Shown: positions 22,951 through 34,766 of the stretch, one piece after another | Numbering within the stretch: position 1 is the first letter of the stretch | Layout of the letters: each line of letters begins with the position of its first letter | From: Parasitella parasitica | Lineage: Eukaryota; Mucoromycota; Mucoromycetes; Mucorales; Mucoraceae | Length of the DNA stretch: 60,730 nucleotides | Reading direction: 5' to 3' | Assembly (NCBI GenBank): GCA_025201805.1 | Contig: MU619303.1 | Coordinates: 2,637 to 63,366 of the forward strand | Position numbers and translations under genes: made by a program | The notes under the pieces: generated by a model | Told to the model about the DNA's origin: nothing | Databases searched by the model: none | Seen by the model: only the letters and a program-made list of their open reading frames with translations

Positions 22951-24464
22951 CTACACAATGAAAAGATGAGTTTTTCGCTTGCTGATGCGAATTTTAAACT
23001 CATCATTAGATGTATATACAGTGTGTATTCGATTTGCTTCAATGAAATGAATTCATGATATAGCAATACAAGAAATAAAAAGGAGATTAACTAGTTATTT
23101 ATATGGTCAATTGAAAACCGCGTTGAATAGAAAATAATGATTTTCGTAAATGTATGGATGGAGGAAGGGGATGGAGGTATTGGGAAGGCAAATGTTTAAT
23201 TTTTTTAAAAAAAAATTAAAAAAAAAAAAAAATATCGCTTACACACTGTATAGTGTTCAATGAGAGGAGCTTTTATCTCTTACCTTGTTTCAACACTAGA
23301 AAGTTGTGTGAGAGAGAATAAGTGTAAAAAAAATAAGGTGAGTGTTCAGAGCGGTAAAAAATAGCAGTGTAGAAGGGAGGGCAGGTAGTTGCAGCTACCA
23401 GTAAGATTCAAGATGGTATCAGGATGTCCAATCATTCCTGTATTGCTGCATCCTTACAGTCACGTATAAAGGAGGGATGAGGAAGGATGGGGGAATGGCA
23501 TAGCACAGCCGAAGGAAAAATCTTCCAAAACAGTCGTATTACTCAACAAAACAACACCAAAACACGTGTATCACTATAAACTAAGCCTTTGAAGCAATTA
23601 TTAGCATGATGTTTTTCATCATAACATGAAGATGATAACAATAGTTTTATTCACTTTCTTACAAATGTAAATGTTGATAAAATTAGTTCAATCCGAGACA
23701 CGCAACGTATGTTGAAATTTTCTTTTGCGCATTTAGATCACAATTGAGCTTTTTTTTTTTTTTTTTTAGTTCGTTTACATCAAGAAGCTGTTGGATTCCT
23801 TGTTTGGGAAGTATTCGTATTATTGCCGATTTGCTGTTTACCTCGCTTCTCTATATACTTGCTTTCATCAGACATAATCCAATCAGTCTCCTGTTAAGAT
23901 AGCTTTAGTATCTTTCATATTACAAATTTGATTCTAATGATATAAAAATAAAGCAGCATTGAGTTGCTGATAAAAATATACAAATGTCAACGCTTTCAAA
24001 ATCCGTTTCAATAAGGATTATAATGTCCTTTGTACGTACATTTACTCGCAACAGAGCAATTTAAATTTAGGGACCGTTGCTATGGTTACATGTTACATTT
24101 GTTCTCATAGCAACTACAGCCAAATGGACATTGTCAGGTATTCAAACAAGTTTCAAACCATCCCTCAGCAAATGTCGAATAAATAAATATCTTAAATTGG
24201 TAACGTTTAGCTCAGCTGAAAAATAAAATAATAAGGTTCGCCGCCCCATTTCAGGAACATATTGGTCCCAAAATCCAAGACATATATCGCTTTTAATTCA
24301 GTCAAAAAAAATTATTTTTAAACGTCAATTGGAGCCATCAAATGCGTATATTTTGCCCATCATACAGAATTATTCCTCCTTCTTATCTTTTTCACTTGTT
24401 TTTTTTATTTCTTTTCTATTTGCATAGAATTTGAATCTTAAAAACAAAAAATAAAAGACAGGAC
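22951..24464. other. Divergent promoter region between NHP6-like and chitin synthase genes
   Basis: About 1.5 kb without a recognisable gene. It holds A/T runs (for example 23213-23232 and 23751-23768), a TATAAA at about 23466, a CACGTG at about 23564 and pyrimidine-rich sequence just before the chitin synthase ATG. Whether any of these sites works is not visible from sequence. Confidence 0.5.
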
Positions 24465-27400
24465 ATGTCAAACACACCACATCAAATTAATGGAGATAAC
24501 CATTTTAATAATGCATATAACAACAGCAATAATCAACATGTCCACCCTCAGTATCACAATGGGTCATCTAACTTGATTGACCAAAATAATACGAATCGAC
24601 AAAGACCATCCCAAAATTACATGTACCAACAACAACATAATTTACCCGGAGGTGCTGCTACTACCACTGCTATTAATAGAATGCCTCAACCAGCAAGACC
24701 ATTCAATGGTGTCACCTCAACTCACTTGCAGCCAAGCCCATATCATAGAGAATCTAGCAATATCAATAGATCTAAATCACTGACCAGACCGGAGCGTCAG
24801 AGGCCAAGACCTGGCATGATCAATGCCTCCAACAATCTCGGAGCAAGCCAACGTCGTACATCCGGCTTGAACCATCGTAGAAGCAACTATGGCCACACCG
24901 GAGACATCTCTCATAACACACATAATCAGCCAATGTCAAATAACTTGCAAACGCAGCTGGCACAACAAAAACAGCAACTGAATCATGGTGCAGTGCCTGT
25001 TGCCAGTAACATTTCTGACGTGAGTGAAGAGAAAGAGGAAAAAGAACCCAGTCCACTCAATAACTGGTGGGCGTGGATTGCGTTTCTGTGCACATGCTGC
25101 TTTCCTAATTATATCATTCGTGTTTGGTTTGGTAAACCAAACAAAAACATGCAGCAAGCATGGAGAGAAAAGGTATGCACAAACACAAGTTTTTATTTTT
25201 TTTATTTTGCAAGAGATTAATTCAAATTAGGTGACATTGTGTTACTTGGTGGGCTGTTTGTGTGGATTGTTGGCATACGTTATCTACGGTTTAAATGTTG
25301 ATCTATGTCCAAGAGATAGATTAAGTTATCCTTACTCTGCCATCAGCGCACAGGGTGTTCGTGTGCCCTCTCAAAGAGAACAAGTTTCTGTATTCGGCCA
25401 GGTCTTCCAGTTTGATACTATGCAAGGCTACTTTTCATCTATCAATATGAATTTAACCTCGGATTTCCAAGGAATGGAGCTTGGCTCCGTCTTCGATAGT
25501 GATACAAAAGGTTACTGTACTCCATTCAAGCAAGGCGACGTTGATCCCACTCTTCCTAGCTGCTCAGTCACAAGCCCCTATGGCGCTACATTGCGACAAG
25601 CAAATGGCTCGTGTGTTCCTCTTGATAGCTTGCATAGATACAGCAACAATGATGATAGAATCAGCTTTGACTGGGCAGATATCCACACAAGTCTTTCCGA
25701 AAGGGAGAATTCAGACATGGTGATCATTGGGGACAGTGTCCTGAACATGACATCTTATTTCCAAAAGAATGACCCTTCCATCTTTGGTGAACAAGTAGAT
25801 AGAGCTATTCGAATTTCTCGTGGAAATGACTTGACCTATGCTCTTTTGTACACTCCAGCGGGAAAGAATGCACGCCATTGTATTGCTGCGAGATATACAG
25901 TTGGCACTGCATCTCAAGAAGCCGCAAGTTGTATTGCTGATAACATTATCATGACAGTTATGTTTGCAGTTATCATTATTATCATTATTATTCGTTATTC
26001 CATGGCTTGTCTCTTCCAATGGTTCATTAGTCGTAGATTGACGACACCAGGTGGTCGATCTAACTGGTTGGCTTGGCGTTCTATTAAAGGAGGCAATAAT
26101 GATCCTGCCAACCACATTCCGGGCCCATACAACAACTATGGTCTCATGGCACAAGGATCTGTCAACTCATTTAGCAGCGGCTCTGCAAACAACAACAGCA
26201 GCAACGGCAACCCAACACTAAGCGTTCAAAGCTCTAATCATGGTCTTAATGGTCATCGTACAGACATTGTGGAAACCGAATTGTATACTGTCATGTTGGT
26301 TACATGTTATTCAGAAGGTGAAGAGGGCTTACGAACTACTATGGATAGCTTATCGAACACTACTTATTCCAACAAGCACAAAATCTTTTTCGTTATTGCG
26401 GATGGCTTGATTACGGGGGCAGGCGAAACCATGTCTACGCCTGATATCGTTGTGAATATGATGGATTTGACTCCTGCCATGACTAACCCTAAACCTTGCT
26501 CTTATCTTGCTGTTGCCGATGGTGAAAAGCAACTAAACATGGCCAAGGTATACGCAGGCCATTACAACGGAACTGCCTGTGTTACCATTGTAAAATGTGG
26601 TACTGAAGAAGAACAGCAAGGCCCAAAACCTGGAAATCGTGGTAAACGTGATTCTCAAGTTATCTTGATGTCGTTCTTCCAGCGCGTATTGTTCAATGAT
26701 CGTTTCTGTGAACTGGATTATGAGATATTTTGGAAAATGACTTGGTTGATGAAGGGCGTTACGCCTGATAAATTTGAAACAGTATTGATGGTGGATGCAG
26801 ATACTCAAGTGCTTCCCGAGGCCCTGACTTATATGGTCGCTGCTATGGCGAATGATATCACTATTATGGGACTTTGTGGCGAAACACGCATTGCTAATAA
26901 GCGTGCTTCTTGGGTCTCTGCAATTCAAGTGTTTGAGTACTACATTTCTCATCATTATACAAAGGCGTTCGAGTCTTTGTTTGGTATGGTCACTTGCTTG
27001 CCAGGTTGTTTCAGTATGTATCGTATTAAATCGCCTAAAAACGGGTCCTGGGTCCCCATTTTGGCTAACCCAGACATCATTATGGAATACAATCAAAATG
27101 TGGTTACTACACTCCACGAAAAGAACCTGCTGCTCCTTGGTGAAGATCGCTTCTTGTCTACTCTGATGCTGCGTACATTTCCCAAACGCCAAATGATGTT
27201 TGTGCCCAATGCTCGTTGTCGTACAGTAGTTCCCGATGAATTTGGTGTATTACTGTCTCAGCGTCGTCGATGGATCAACTCTACAGTACACAATTTAATG
27301 GAATTGGTGCTGGTATCTGATCTCTGTGGCATCTCTTTCTTGTCCATGCAATTTTCTGTGTTTATTGATTTGATCGGTACATTTGTTCTTCCTGCAGCCA

Positions 27401-27900
27401 TTGTCATGTCTATTTATTTGATTGTTGAAACTGCCATCACACCCAACCCTCAATGGCAATCGCTTGGTCTTTTGATTGCTATCCTAGTTTTGCCTGCGGT
27501 CTTGATTACAATCACTACATTGAAGTTTGTCTATGTGTTGTGGATGATTAGTAAGTGCGTCATAGCGTATATTTGTTTTGCAGTAATTGACTCGTGTATT
27601 TTAGTTTATATTTGCGCTTTACCCATTTGGAACATGGTGTTACCCTTGTATTCATTCTGGCATTTTGATGATTTCAGCTGGGGCGCTACTCGTGTAGTCG
27701 TGGGCGAAAAGAAGGGGGATTCACATGGTGATGCAGACGGCAAATTTGACTCAAAGAGATTGGTCTTGAAGAAGTGGGAGGATTGGGAAGCAGAGCGTAC
27801 TGGCCATCGTCAAAGTCGTAAATTCCACCTTAAAACGCCTCAGCAGGATGTATTTTCTGCATTTGATGGTGTAAAGTATCACTCTCCATTCTTTAAATAA
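24465..27900 (+). CDS. Chitin synthase, class IV type (CHS3-like, division 2)
   Basis: Exons 24465-25172 and 25231-27550 are clear, and I infer a further intron at 27551-27604, giving about 1107 residues. The enzyme polymerises UDP-GlcNAc into chitin at the plasma membrane. The N-terminal 190 residues are Asn/Gln/His-rich and disordered. Membrane segments follow at about 198-218 and in the start of exon 2. A large extracytoplasmic region (with [12 protein letters not shown]) precedes another segment containing [11 protein letters not shown]. The catalytic domain carries VDADTQV (about 756), GEDRFLS (about 873) and SQRRRWINS (about 912). The conserved ending [19 protein letters not shown] precedes a charged tail. 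The 54-nt intron is a multiple of three with no stop, so retention would add 18 residues. A myosin motor is absent, arguing against class V. Confidence 0.93.
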
Positions 27901-29600
27901 CGTTTCGTTTGCTTTTTAGAACATCATATCCTCTCATTTCTTTAGGCAGTAATTATTTTGTATTCTTTCTTGTAATATATATATCGTAGTTGATAATTAA
28001 AACTCTTGATAAGCATTTTGGCAAAGTCAAATTGGAATCTCGAACGGCATATCATCCTGTCTATATATTAACTAATTTTCTGCGCTCTAGGAATACTACT
28101 CGCATGTGCAACAATCATGATGCTAAAAATAGCTCTGTCAGATTGCGGATGTTTTACATTAACTCATATATGTCATTTAATATACACCATTATACCTTGG
28201 TTCAGTGAACCGTTTAACCATGCAACCCACAGAGAGATAAGCCCCACGGTACAGATGTATATTAGTCTTATAGCATATATCCATTTACATGAATTGTTCA
28301 ACATTTTACTAATCGATAATATATATTGGTTTTATAATATTATACAGAAACCCGGATACCACCAATTTTTTTTTGTTTTTGTTTTTGTTTGAGAAATTTG
28401 ATCGATTGTGATGCTAGATTCAGCATGCCACGCTGCTCTTCAATCACCGTTTGACACGATATGAGAAGTCGATAATGATATTTGCCTCAGTGAGATACAA
28501 GTTTCTCAACGATAAAGAGTAAACTTTTTAATTTTGTCATTAATTTGAATTAATCAAGTATAATAAGACCTAATGGTTCATATCTTTGGATACTGTAGGC
28601 TCTCCACTATAGTACCAACTAGCCCATATGTCGATCAGCTGCAGTAATTGGCCAGGAAGCTTATTTACATCTATTAGTAATTTTTATTATACACGAACAA
28701 CTTTAAAACAATTATTCTTTAAAGAGAGTTGTTCTTTTTATACTGGTTAGTCTATACCAGTAAATTTCTTATAAAAAAGCATATACATATCTTTATTTTT
28801 TTTTTTTTTTTAATAAAGCGTGTTATATCAAAAGAGCCTTCATATTAGACCCTGGACCAAGACACCTAGACGACAAGCACTAATGCATGTATTACACGGT
28901 ACATTTAAATGTACATTATTTAGCCAAACACTTTATTGACACATAATGCCTTTAAAAGTTCATCAATAAAAGCTGTTATTTCTGCACAAAGAAAAGTAGT
29001 GGATTGGAAATGGTGTTTAATAAGATTTATAAAATCGTAAAGCTGCCTTTTATCTCCTGGTATGATTTTGTATAAGGATGAATGCCCTTGAAAATTGACG
29101 AGGATGCCAACCAAGCAACAAGTTATGCTTAGTTTGGATTTGTCGTCTTAATCATCACAATCCCATTTTCTGTGGATCGCCCAACGTTAACAAGCAATAC
29201 AGTGAGCCTCAACTGATGACAAATGACACCTTGAGCCGACTTTATTGTACAATCTGTTGATAAGGATCGCCGTTCCATGGCCCAAAATAAAAGGAACAGG
29301 AGCACGCAATTGAACAATTTCGAGCCAATCCAAAGCTTGATTGCATTTGTCTACTACTCAAATTGACACTGTGAGACGCTAATGTCTCGCTCTTTATACA
29401 AGTTTGACGTGACCTAATGCATATCCCATTGGCCGTGGATAGCTCTAAAACGTCACTTTTACCTGATAGCCATGGCATATAAAAAAAAGGAGACAAAGAG
29501 GAAGCCCGAAATTAAAAAAAAAAAAAAAGCACTCTCACCCTTTTTTCCCTTTCTTTTTCAACATAAAGGATTTTATCAATTCTAACCAAAAGTCTTCAAC
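27901..29600. other. Intergenic region, 1.7 kb
   Basis: It contains the 3' region of the class IV chitin synthase and the promoter of the CBS-domain gene. Small frames at 27990-28392 (plus) and 28920-29496 (minus) have no recognisable motif and read like non-coding A+T-rich sequence. A TCTCACCCTTTTTTCCCTTT pyrimidine tract at about 29535-29554 lies just upstream of the next ATG. Confidence 0.45.
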
Positions 29601-30617
29601 ATGACCACGCTTTTATCAAACATGCAATTGATAAACCAACAACAAAAGGATACCCTGCAAAGATTCATTCAATCAAGGACTGTCGGTGATGTTTTGGACA
29701 AAGCCAAGCCTGGCCTCCGTGATTTGGTTGATCTCCCTCTGACCTGCACTGTGGAAGATGCCTTGGATCTGCTTTTAGCCAAGGACATTTTATCCGTTCC
29801 AATCTATCATATTGAAGGCAATGAAAAGAAGTATGTTGCCATTGTAAGTGCTTTGGATTTACTCAAGTTGCTGAGTGCAAAGGTAAACGTGTAAAAAAAA
29901 AAAAAAAAAAAAAATTTGTGTAATGATCGTGAGAAATTAAAAAACGGGCAGGTCTCCATAGAGACGTTGCAATCAAACAGTGACACCCTGTTAATGCAGC
30001 TAAGCGAAGCTATATCCATTTCAGAGCCATTGGCTATTCTCAAGACAACTGATAGCTTGGATCAACTTCTCCCTCTTCTGAGCGTTGAAAAGGTTCACCG
30101 CGTCTTGGTTCAACAAGCCTCTTCCTCAAACTTTGTGTTACTTTCTCAAATGGACTTGATCCGCTTTTTTCAAGCGAATAATCATCACATTGGCTCGTCC
30201 GTGTTGGATCTACCTGTAGATAAAATCAAGTCTTCCGGCATCAGATCAAGCATTAATTTCAAATGTACGGCAGCGGTGGCTTTTTTAAAATTAGCTGCTG
30301 ACGCACATATCAGTGCGCTTCCTATAGTTGATGATAATAACGACCTTATCGGGGAGATCAGCGCCCAAGATTTACGTGGTTTGAACAGAAACCGATGGGA
30401 TTCACTCTTGAAGCCTGTTGTGATGTATTTAAAGGCTAGCCATGGCGATTTGTATGCTCCATTAACTTGCCATGATCGCTTCACACTGTCCCAAATTATG
30501 TCGGCTTTTGTCTTGCGTAAAACACATCGGCTTTGGTGGATGAATTACGAAACTGGGGAACTGAGAGGCGTTGTTACATTGACTGATATTTTGTCCACTT
30601 TTACATCAATACATTAA
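29601..30617 (+). CDS. CBS-domain protein (four CBS motifs, AMPK-gamma/SDS23-like fold)
   Basis: Two exons (29601-29882, 29952-30617) encode 315 residues. The intron contains a 22-A run. The protein is made almost wholly of CBS repeats: residues about 25-95 (SRTVGDVLDKA, LLLAKDILSVPIYH, YVAIVSALDLLKLL), about 125-175 (VHRVLVQQA, LLSQMDLIRFF), about 190-250 (ALPIVDDNNDLIGEISAQDL) and about 260-315 (GVVTLTDILSTF). Paired CBS domains bind adenine nucleotides or S-adenosylmethionine and regulate partner enzymes. No catalytic domain is attached. It could be a regulatory subunit of the SNF4 type or an SDS23-like phosphatase regulator; I cannot decide between these. Confidence 0.82.
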
Positions 30618-31059
30618 AATTATGGATATTCTAAATTTCTTGGCCGTTGAAGATGTCATGTTGTTGGATTTGAGGTTTTTACACCCTTACTGGGTAATCT
30701 GACGGTCAGTTATGACTACAGGCACCCTTGGCCCAAGGAACCTCAATGATTTAATGATCCACCTCCGAGAATTTTCATGCAGCTTTAACTTTGCAGATAC
30801 GACGTTGAAAATGCTGCGAGTACTCGCTGCAAGTCGACATATTCTTGTGTTTATTTTTTTTGGTCTATCACGCCTTCTGTAATGGAACTCCATTAGTAAA
30901 CTTCTTGATCTCTTGTTTGTTTGTCGTGTTGACATCAGTAATACTGCAGCAGGTTGAGCATCATGTGAAGTGACACAAAAAGTGTGCTGAAGAAAAGCAA
31001 CAATAACACAACGCCTTGTTTTGTCTTCTTTTCCTTATAATATCTTGATTTCTATTAAA
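30618..31059. other. Intergenic spacer upstream of the second chitin synthase
   Basis: About 440 bp with no convincing gene. A minus-strand frame at 30687-30935 shows no motif. T-rich sequence (TTTGTCTTCTTTTCCTTATA) directly precedes the ATG at 31060. Confidence 0.5.
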
Positions 31060-31587
31060 ATGGAGGAATCCCCTTTTTATCCACCACAACTGCATCACCA
31101 ACAAAATATAACAGCCACTGTTCCACCACATCGTGCAAGGTCTTCTTCATCTCCTCATCTCCCGATGTCGCCACCATCATTGAATCACAACTCTTTTCCG
31201 CCTTCTTCAAATCACTCTTCTCAAAATCACATTTACCCACCTTTTCAACCACAAGGACAGCCAGCTTTTCAGCCGTATCCGGTGCCGTTACAGCAAAATC
31301 GGCAAGTGCGGCGATACAAGACAATAAAACGACTTGTACAAATACCCAAAGGTAAACTCGTACTGGACTGCCCTGTCCCAATTCAGTATTTGGAGCGAGT
31401 GCCACTTCGCGATCCAAAGGAATTCAACATGGTGAGATATACAGCCATCACATGCGACGCCAACGAGTTTCACCAAAAGAAATATACGCTTCGACAAGAA
31501 ATTATGAAAAGAGAAACTGAAATTGCGATTTGTATTACAATGTATAATGTCAGTTCTCGCAGTAATTCTTGATCTTGATCTCAGCAC

Positions 31588-31628
<41 letters not shown>

Positions 31629-33958
31629 TTTTTTTTTTTTTTTTTTTTTTGATAGGAAGATGAGATTTTATTGTCAAGAACACTACATGGTGTCATGAAG
31701 AATTTGACACAGCTAACTAAACGGTATCGGTCTCGTATTTGGGTAAGCTGCTGCCGTTACTTGGCTCTATGGAAACAGCGTTGATTCGAGTTATTTACTT
31801 TTAGGGCGAGCATTCCTGGCAAAAGGTGGTAATTTGCATCATAGCAGATGGAAGAGAGAAAATACATCCAAGGGTCCTGGATATGCTCTCTGTCCTGGGA
31901 GTCTATCAGGAAGGGATTGCAAAAAGTACTGTCAACGAAAATCCTGTTCATGCGCATCTATACGAGGTTTGCACTGGTTATACACAGCAGCGAGATGATT
32001 TTGTATACTAACGTGTTTTCCACCCAAAAACAAAAAAAAAGTATACGTCTCAATTGTCACTCACGCCAGACCTCACGTACAAGGGTGCTATTAACGATAT
32101 TGTACCTGCACAGATCGTATTTTGCTTGAAAGAAAAGAACCAGCGCAAGATCAACTCTCATCGCTGGTTTTTTCAAGCAATATGTCCTATTCTCAGGCCC
32201 AATGTGTGTATCCTGATGGACGTTGGAACGAAGCCGGGCCCTCACTCGATTTACAAGTTATGGCTGCCATTTGAAAAGCATCGGGACATTGGCGGCGCTT
32301 GCGGTGAAGTACGTGCTATGACAGGAAAGGGTGGTATATACTTGATGAACCCATTAGTAGCTGCGCAGAATTTCGAGTACAAAATCTCCAATATATTAGA
32401 CAAGCCATTGGAAAGCGTGCTGGGTTACATTCAAGTATTGCCAGGCGCATTTTCAGCATACCGCTATGCAGCAATTCAAAACGATTTGACAGGTGAAGGG
32501 CCATTGAAAAAGTATTTTCTGGGAGATACGTCTAGTGCCAATGTATCTGAAGGGATTTTTGAAGCCAATATGTATTTGGCAGAGGATCGTATCCTATGTT
32601 ATGAGTTGGTAGCAAAGGCAAAGTCGCAATGGAGGCTTCATTATGTGTCTGGTGCGTATGGTGAAACAGACGTGCCTTTTTCTGTGGCAGAATTTATATC
32701 CCAAAGACGACGATGGCTAAATGGTATGCACAAGCCCATGTATAAAGTAACTTGATTATGCTTACAGTGTAGATGGTATGTAACTGTATAGGGTCTTTCT
32801 TTGCTGGTGTTTACAGTCTGGTGCACTGGGGGAAAATCTTGAATACAAATCATACAGCAGGACGCAAATGTCTACTGATCATCGAACTGATCTACTTATG
32901 TATCAACTGGTTGTTTTCATGGTTCGCCTTGGTACGTATACTGTACTTGTGTGGCCTTATGTCGAATGCATAGTATTGATGATTCACTAGGGGAATTTTT
33001 TCCTCAGTTTTTACATATTAACAGGTTCATTAGCGGTAATGGAACGACCGCCATTCTCATCAGAAGCAGCGAGCATCGTCCACACAGTGCTGACATACAT
33101 ATATGCGGTTTTGATTATCTGTTTATTTCTGATTGCAATGGGTAATAGGCCCCAGGGGTATGTGAAGCGAATGTCAAGAATTTCACTAAAGGATACGGGC
33201 TAACACACCCTCTTTGCCCTAGATCCCAAGGTTCATACGGCTTAATCATGCTTTTTTTTTCGTTGCTCATGATTTATGTCATCTTCTCATCTGCTTGGAT
33301 TGTGTATGTTGGTATTTCAACAGAGCTGTCAAAGCCTCAGGAGATATCCAGTCTACTGTCAAATGGGCCATTTCGAGATATTATTGTATCTATGGCCTCA
33401 ACATTTGGTGTGTTTGTGCTGTCTGGTATTATTTTCTTTGATCCGTGGCATATGTTGACTAGTTTTGTCCAGTATTTTATGCTGACACCATCTTATATCA
33501 ACATCCTAAACACCTATGCATTCTGTAATACGCATGATGTGAGTTGGGGAACCAAAGATATCTTTGAAAATATACCGTACTTAGGTCATGTCAAAACCAA
33601 GGCAGACGAGACAACTGCTGAAATAGTGTTACCCCAGCAAAAGGACGTAGGATACCTGTACGAGGAGTCGTTCCGCAACCTCCAAAAGAAAAGCTCAAAA
33701 AAGGGCAAGAAATTCATCGATGCAAAGACACGGCAGGAGGATTATTATCGAAATTTCCGCACAAGACTAGTTGTATGCTGGATTTTCACAAATCTAATAT
33801 TGGTCATTTTGGTTGGAACGCTGGATAATCTAGGAAGACTGGGCAACTTTGACGACAGAACAAACAGCTACATGTGCTTCATTCTTTGGAGTGTCACTGG
33901 CCTCTCTTTGTTTCGCTTTATAGGCTGCATTATTTACAGGCTTTTATCCTTTTTTTAA
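31060..33958 (+). CDS. Chitin synthase, division 1 (class I-III type)
   Basis: Seven exons (31060-31548, 31656-31742, 31805-31966, 32042-32723, 32792-32931, 32991-33157, 33223-33958) encode 820 residues. The first 95 residues are Pro/Ser/His-rich. Next come the conserved N-terminal chitin synthase block ([22 protein letters not shown]) and the glycosyltransferase core: ICITMYNEDE across a splice site, [38 protein letters not shown] and [10 protein letters not shown], where a splice site divides the last Gly codon. Exons 5-7 encode the usual membrane segments. Intron 1 has a poly-T stretch of nearly 60 nt broken by AATA. This class makes septal or lateral wall chitin. It lies on the same strand as the class IV-type enzyme, 3.2 kb downstream with the CBS gene between. 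Confidence 0.93.
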
Positions 33959-34766
33959 TATAGTGTTCGTTTATTTTGGGGCTGATTTTCCTGGAGGGTC
34001 AGAATAAGTTGGAGAGGAATGTTTGATGACAGAGGCCTACTCGGCAGATGAGGGGGGTGGATCCTCAGCCATGTTAGTATCATGGAACAGAATCATGATT
34101 TTAGATAGCTTGCTGTCGAAATCCTACTGAAGAAATTGGTCTTGAGAGACCAAGTATTGGGTCGTTTCAGCACATTCCTGGGAGCTCTACTGGGTGGGTA
34201 GTTGCAATAGTGGCGAGCTGAGTCATTGTGGACATCTGAGCGGACAATGATTTGAATTCAGGAGAGGTGGGATCAGGAGAGGCAGAATCGTCTCCTGATT
34301 TGCAGCACACAGGTCCTTCTGAGTGAGGTCGGTCAGATCCGTTTAGAAAAAGAGGCTTTTTTTTTTTTTTTTTTTTTTTTTTTTGCAGAGAGTCAGAAGG
34401 TTTTTCAGCAGGTGCTGGCGAAAGAAGAGGATGATCGATCTCCAAAGGAAAATAGGCGGTGAAGAGGGCGGGTGGCAAGGTGGGATCGATAAGAAGGAAC
34501 GATGCAAAGGGCGGGGATGTATCCTCTGGAATGGCGAGGTGATTGTCCAGTAGGACGTTGGAATGTAGTGTTGGAGCGGTGGAACCGGTAATGCTTGTGG
34601 TGGAGGGTGATAGTGTATAAAGTGACGGGCGGTGTTTCGAACTAGCAAAAGAAGTAATGTCTGGAGGAAGAACCTGAATGCCTCTCCTTTTCTCTCCATC
34701 TCTCTCTCTTTTTTTCTTGGAAAAAAAAAAAAAAAAAGAACAAAAAAAAACGCATCTTACAGTTAT
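33959..34766 (-). other. Intergenic region with a possible decayed ORF on the minus strand
   Basis: Minus-strand reading from about 34640 to 34000 gives a proline/serine-rich stretch with the look of real coding sequence (LAIPEDTSPPFASFLLIDP, PALFTAYFPLEIDHPLLS). It is interrupted by a run of about 26 A (34359-34384 on plus as T) and then shifted frames. It may be the ORF1 of a retroelement or a dead gene. I do not recognise the family. The rest is promoter of the next gene. Confidence 0.3.

Noticed and set aside
26533-27192. A 219-residue minus-strand frame across the chitin synthase
   Set aside because: It is antisense to the catalytic core and has no family features; the plus strand explains the sequence.
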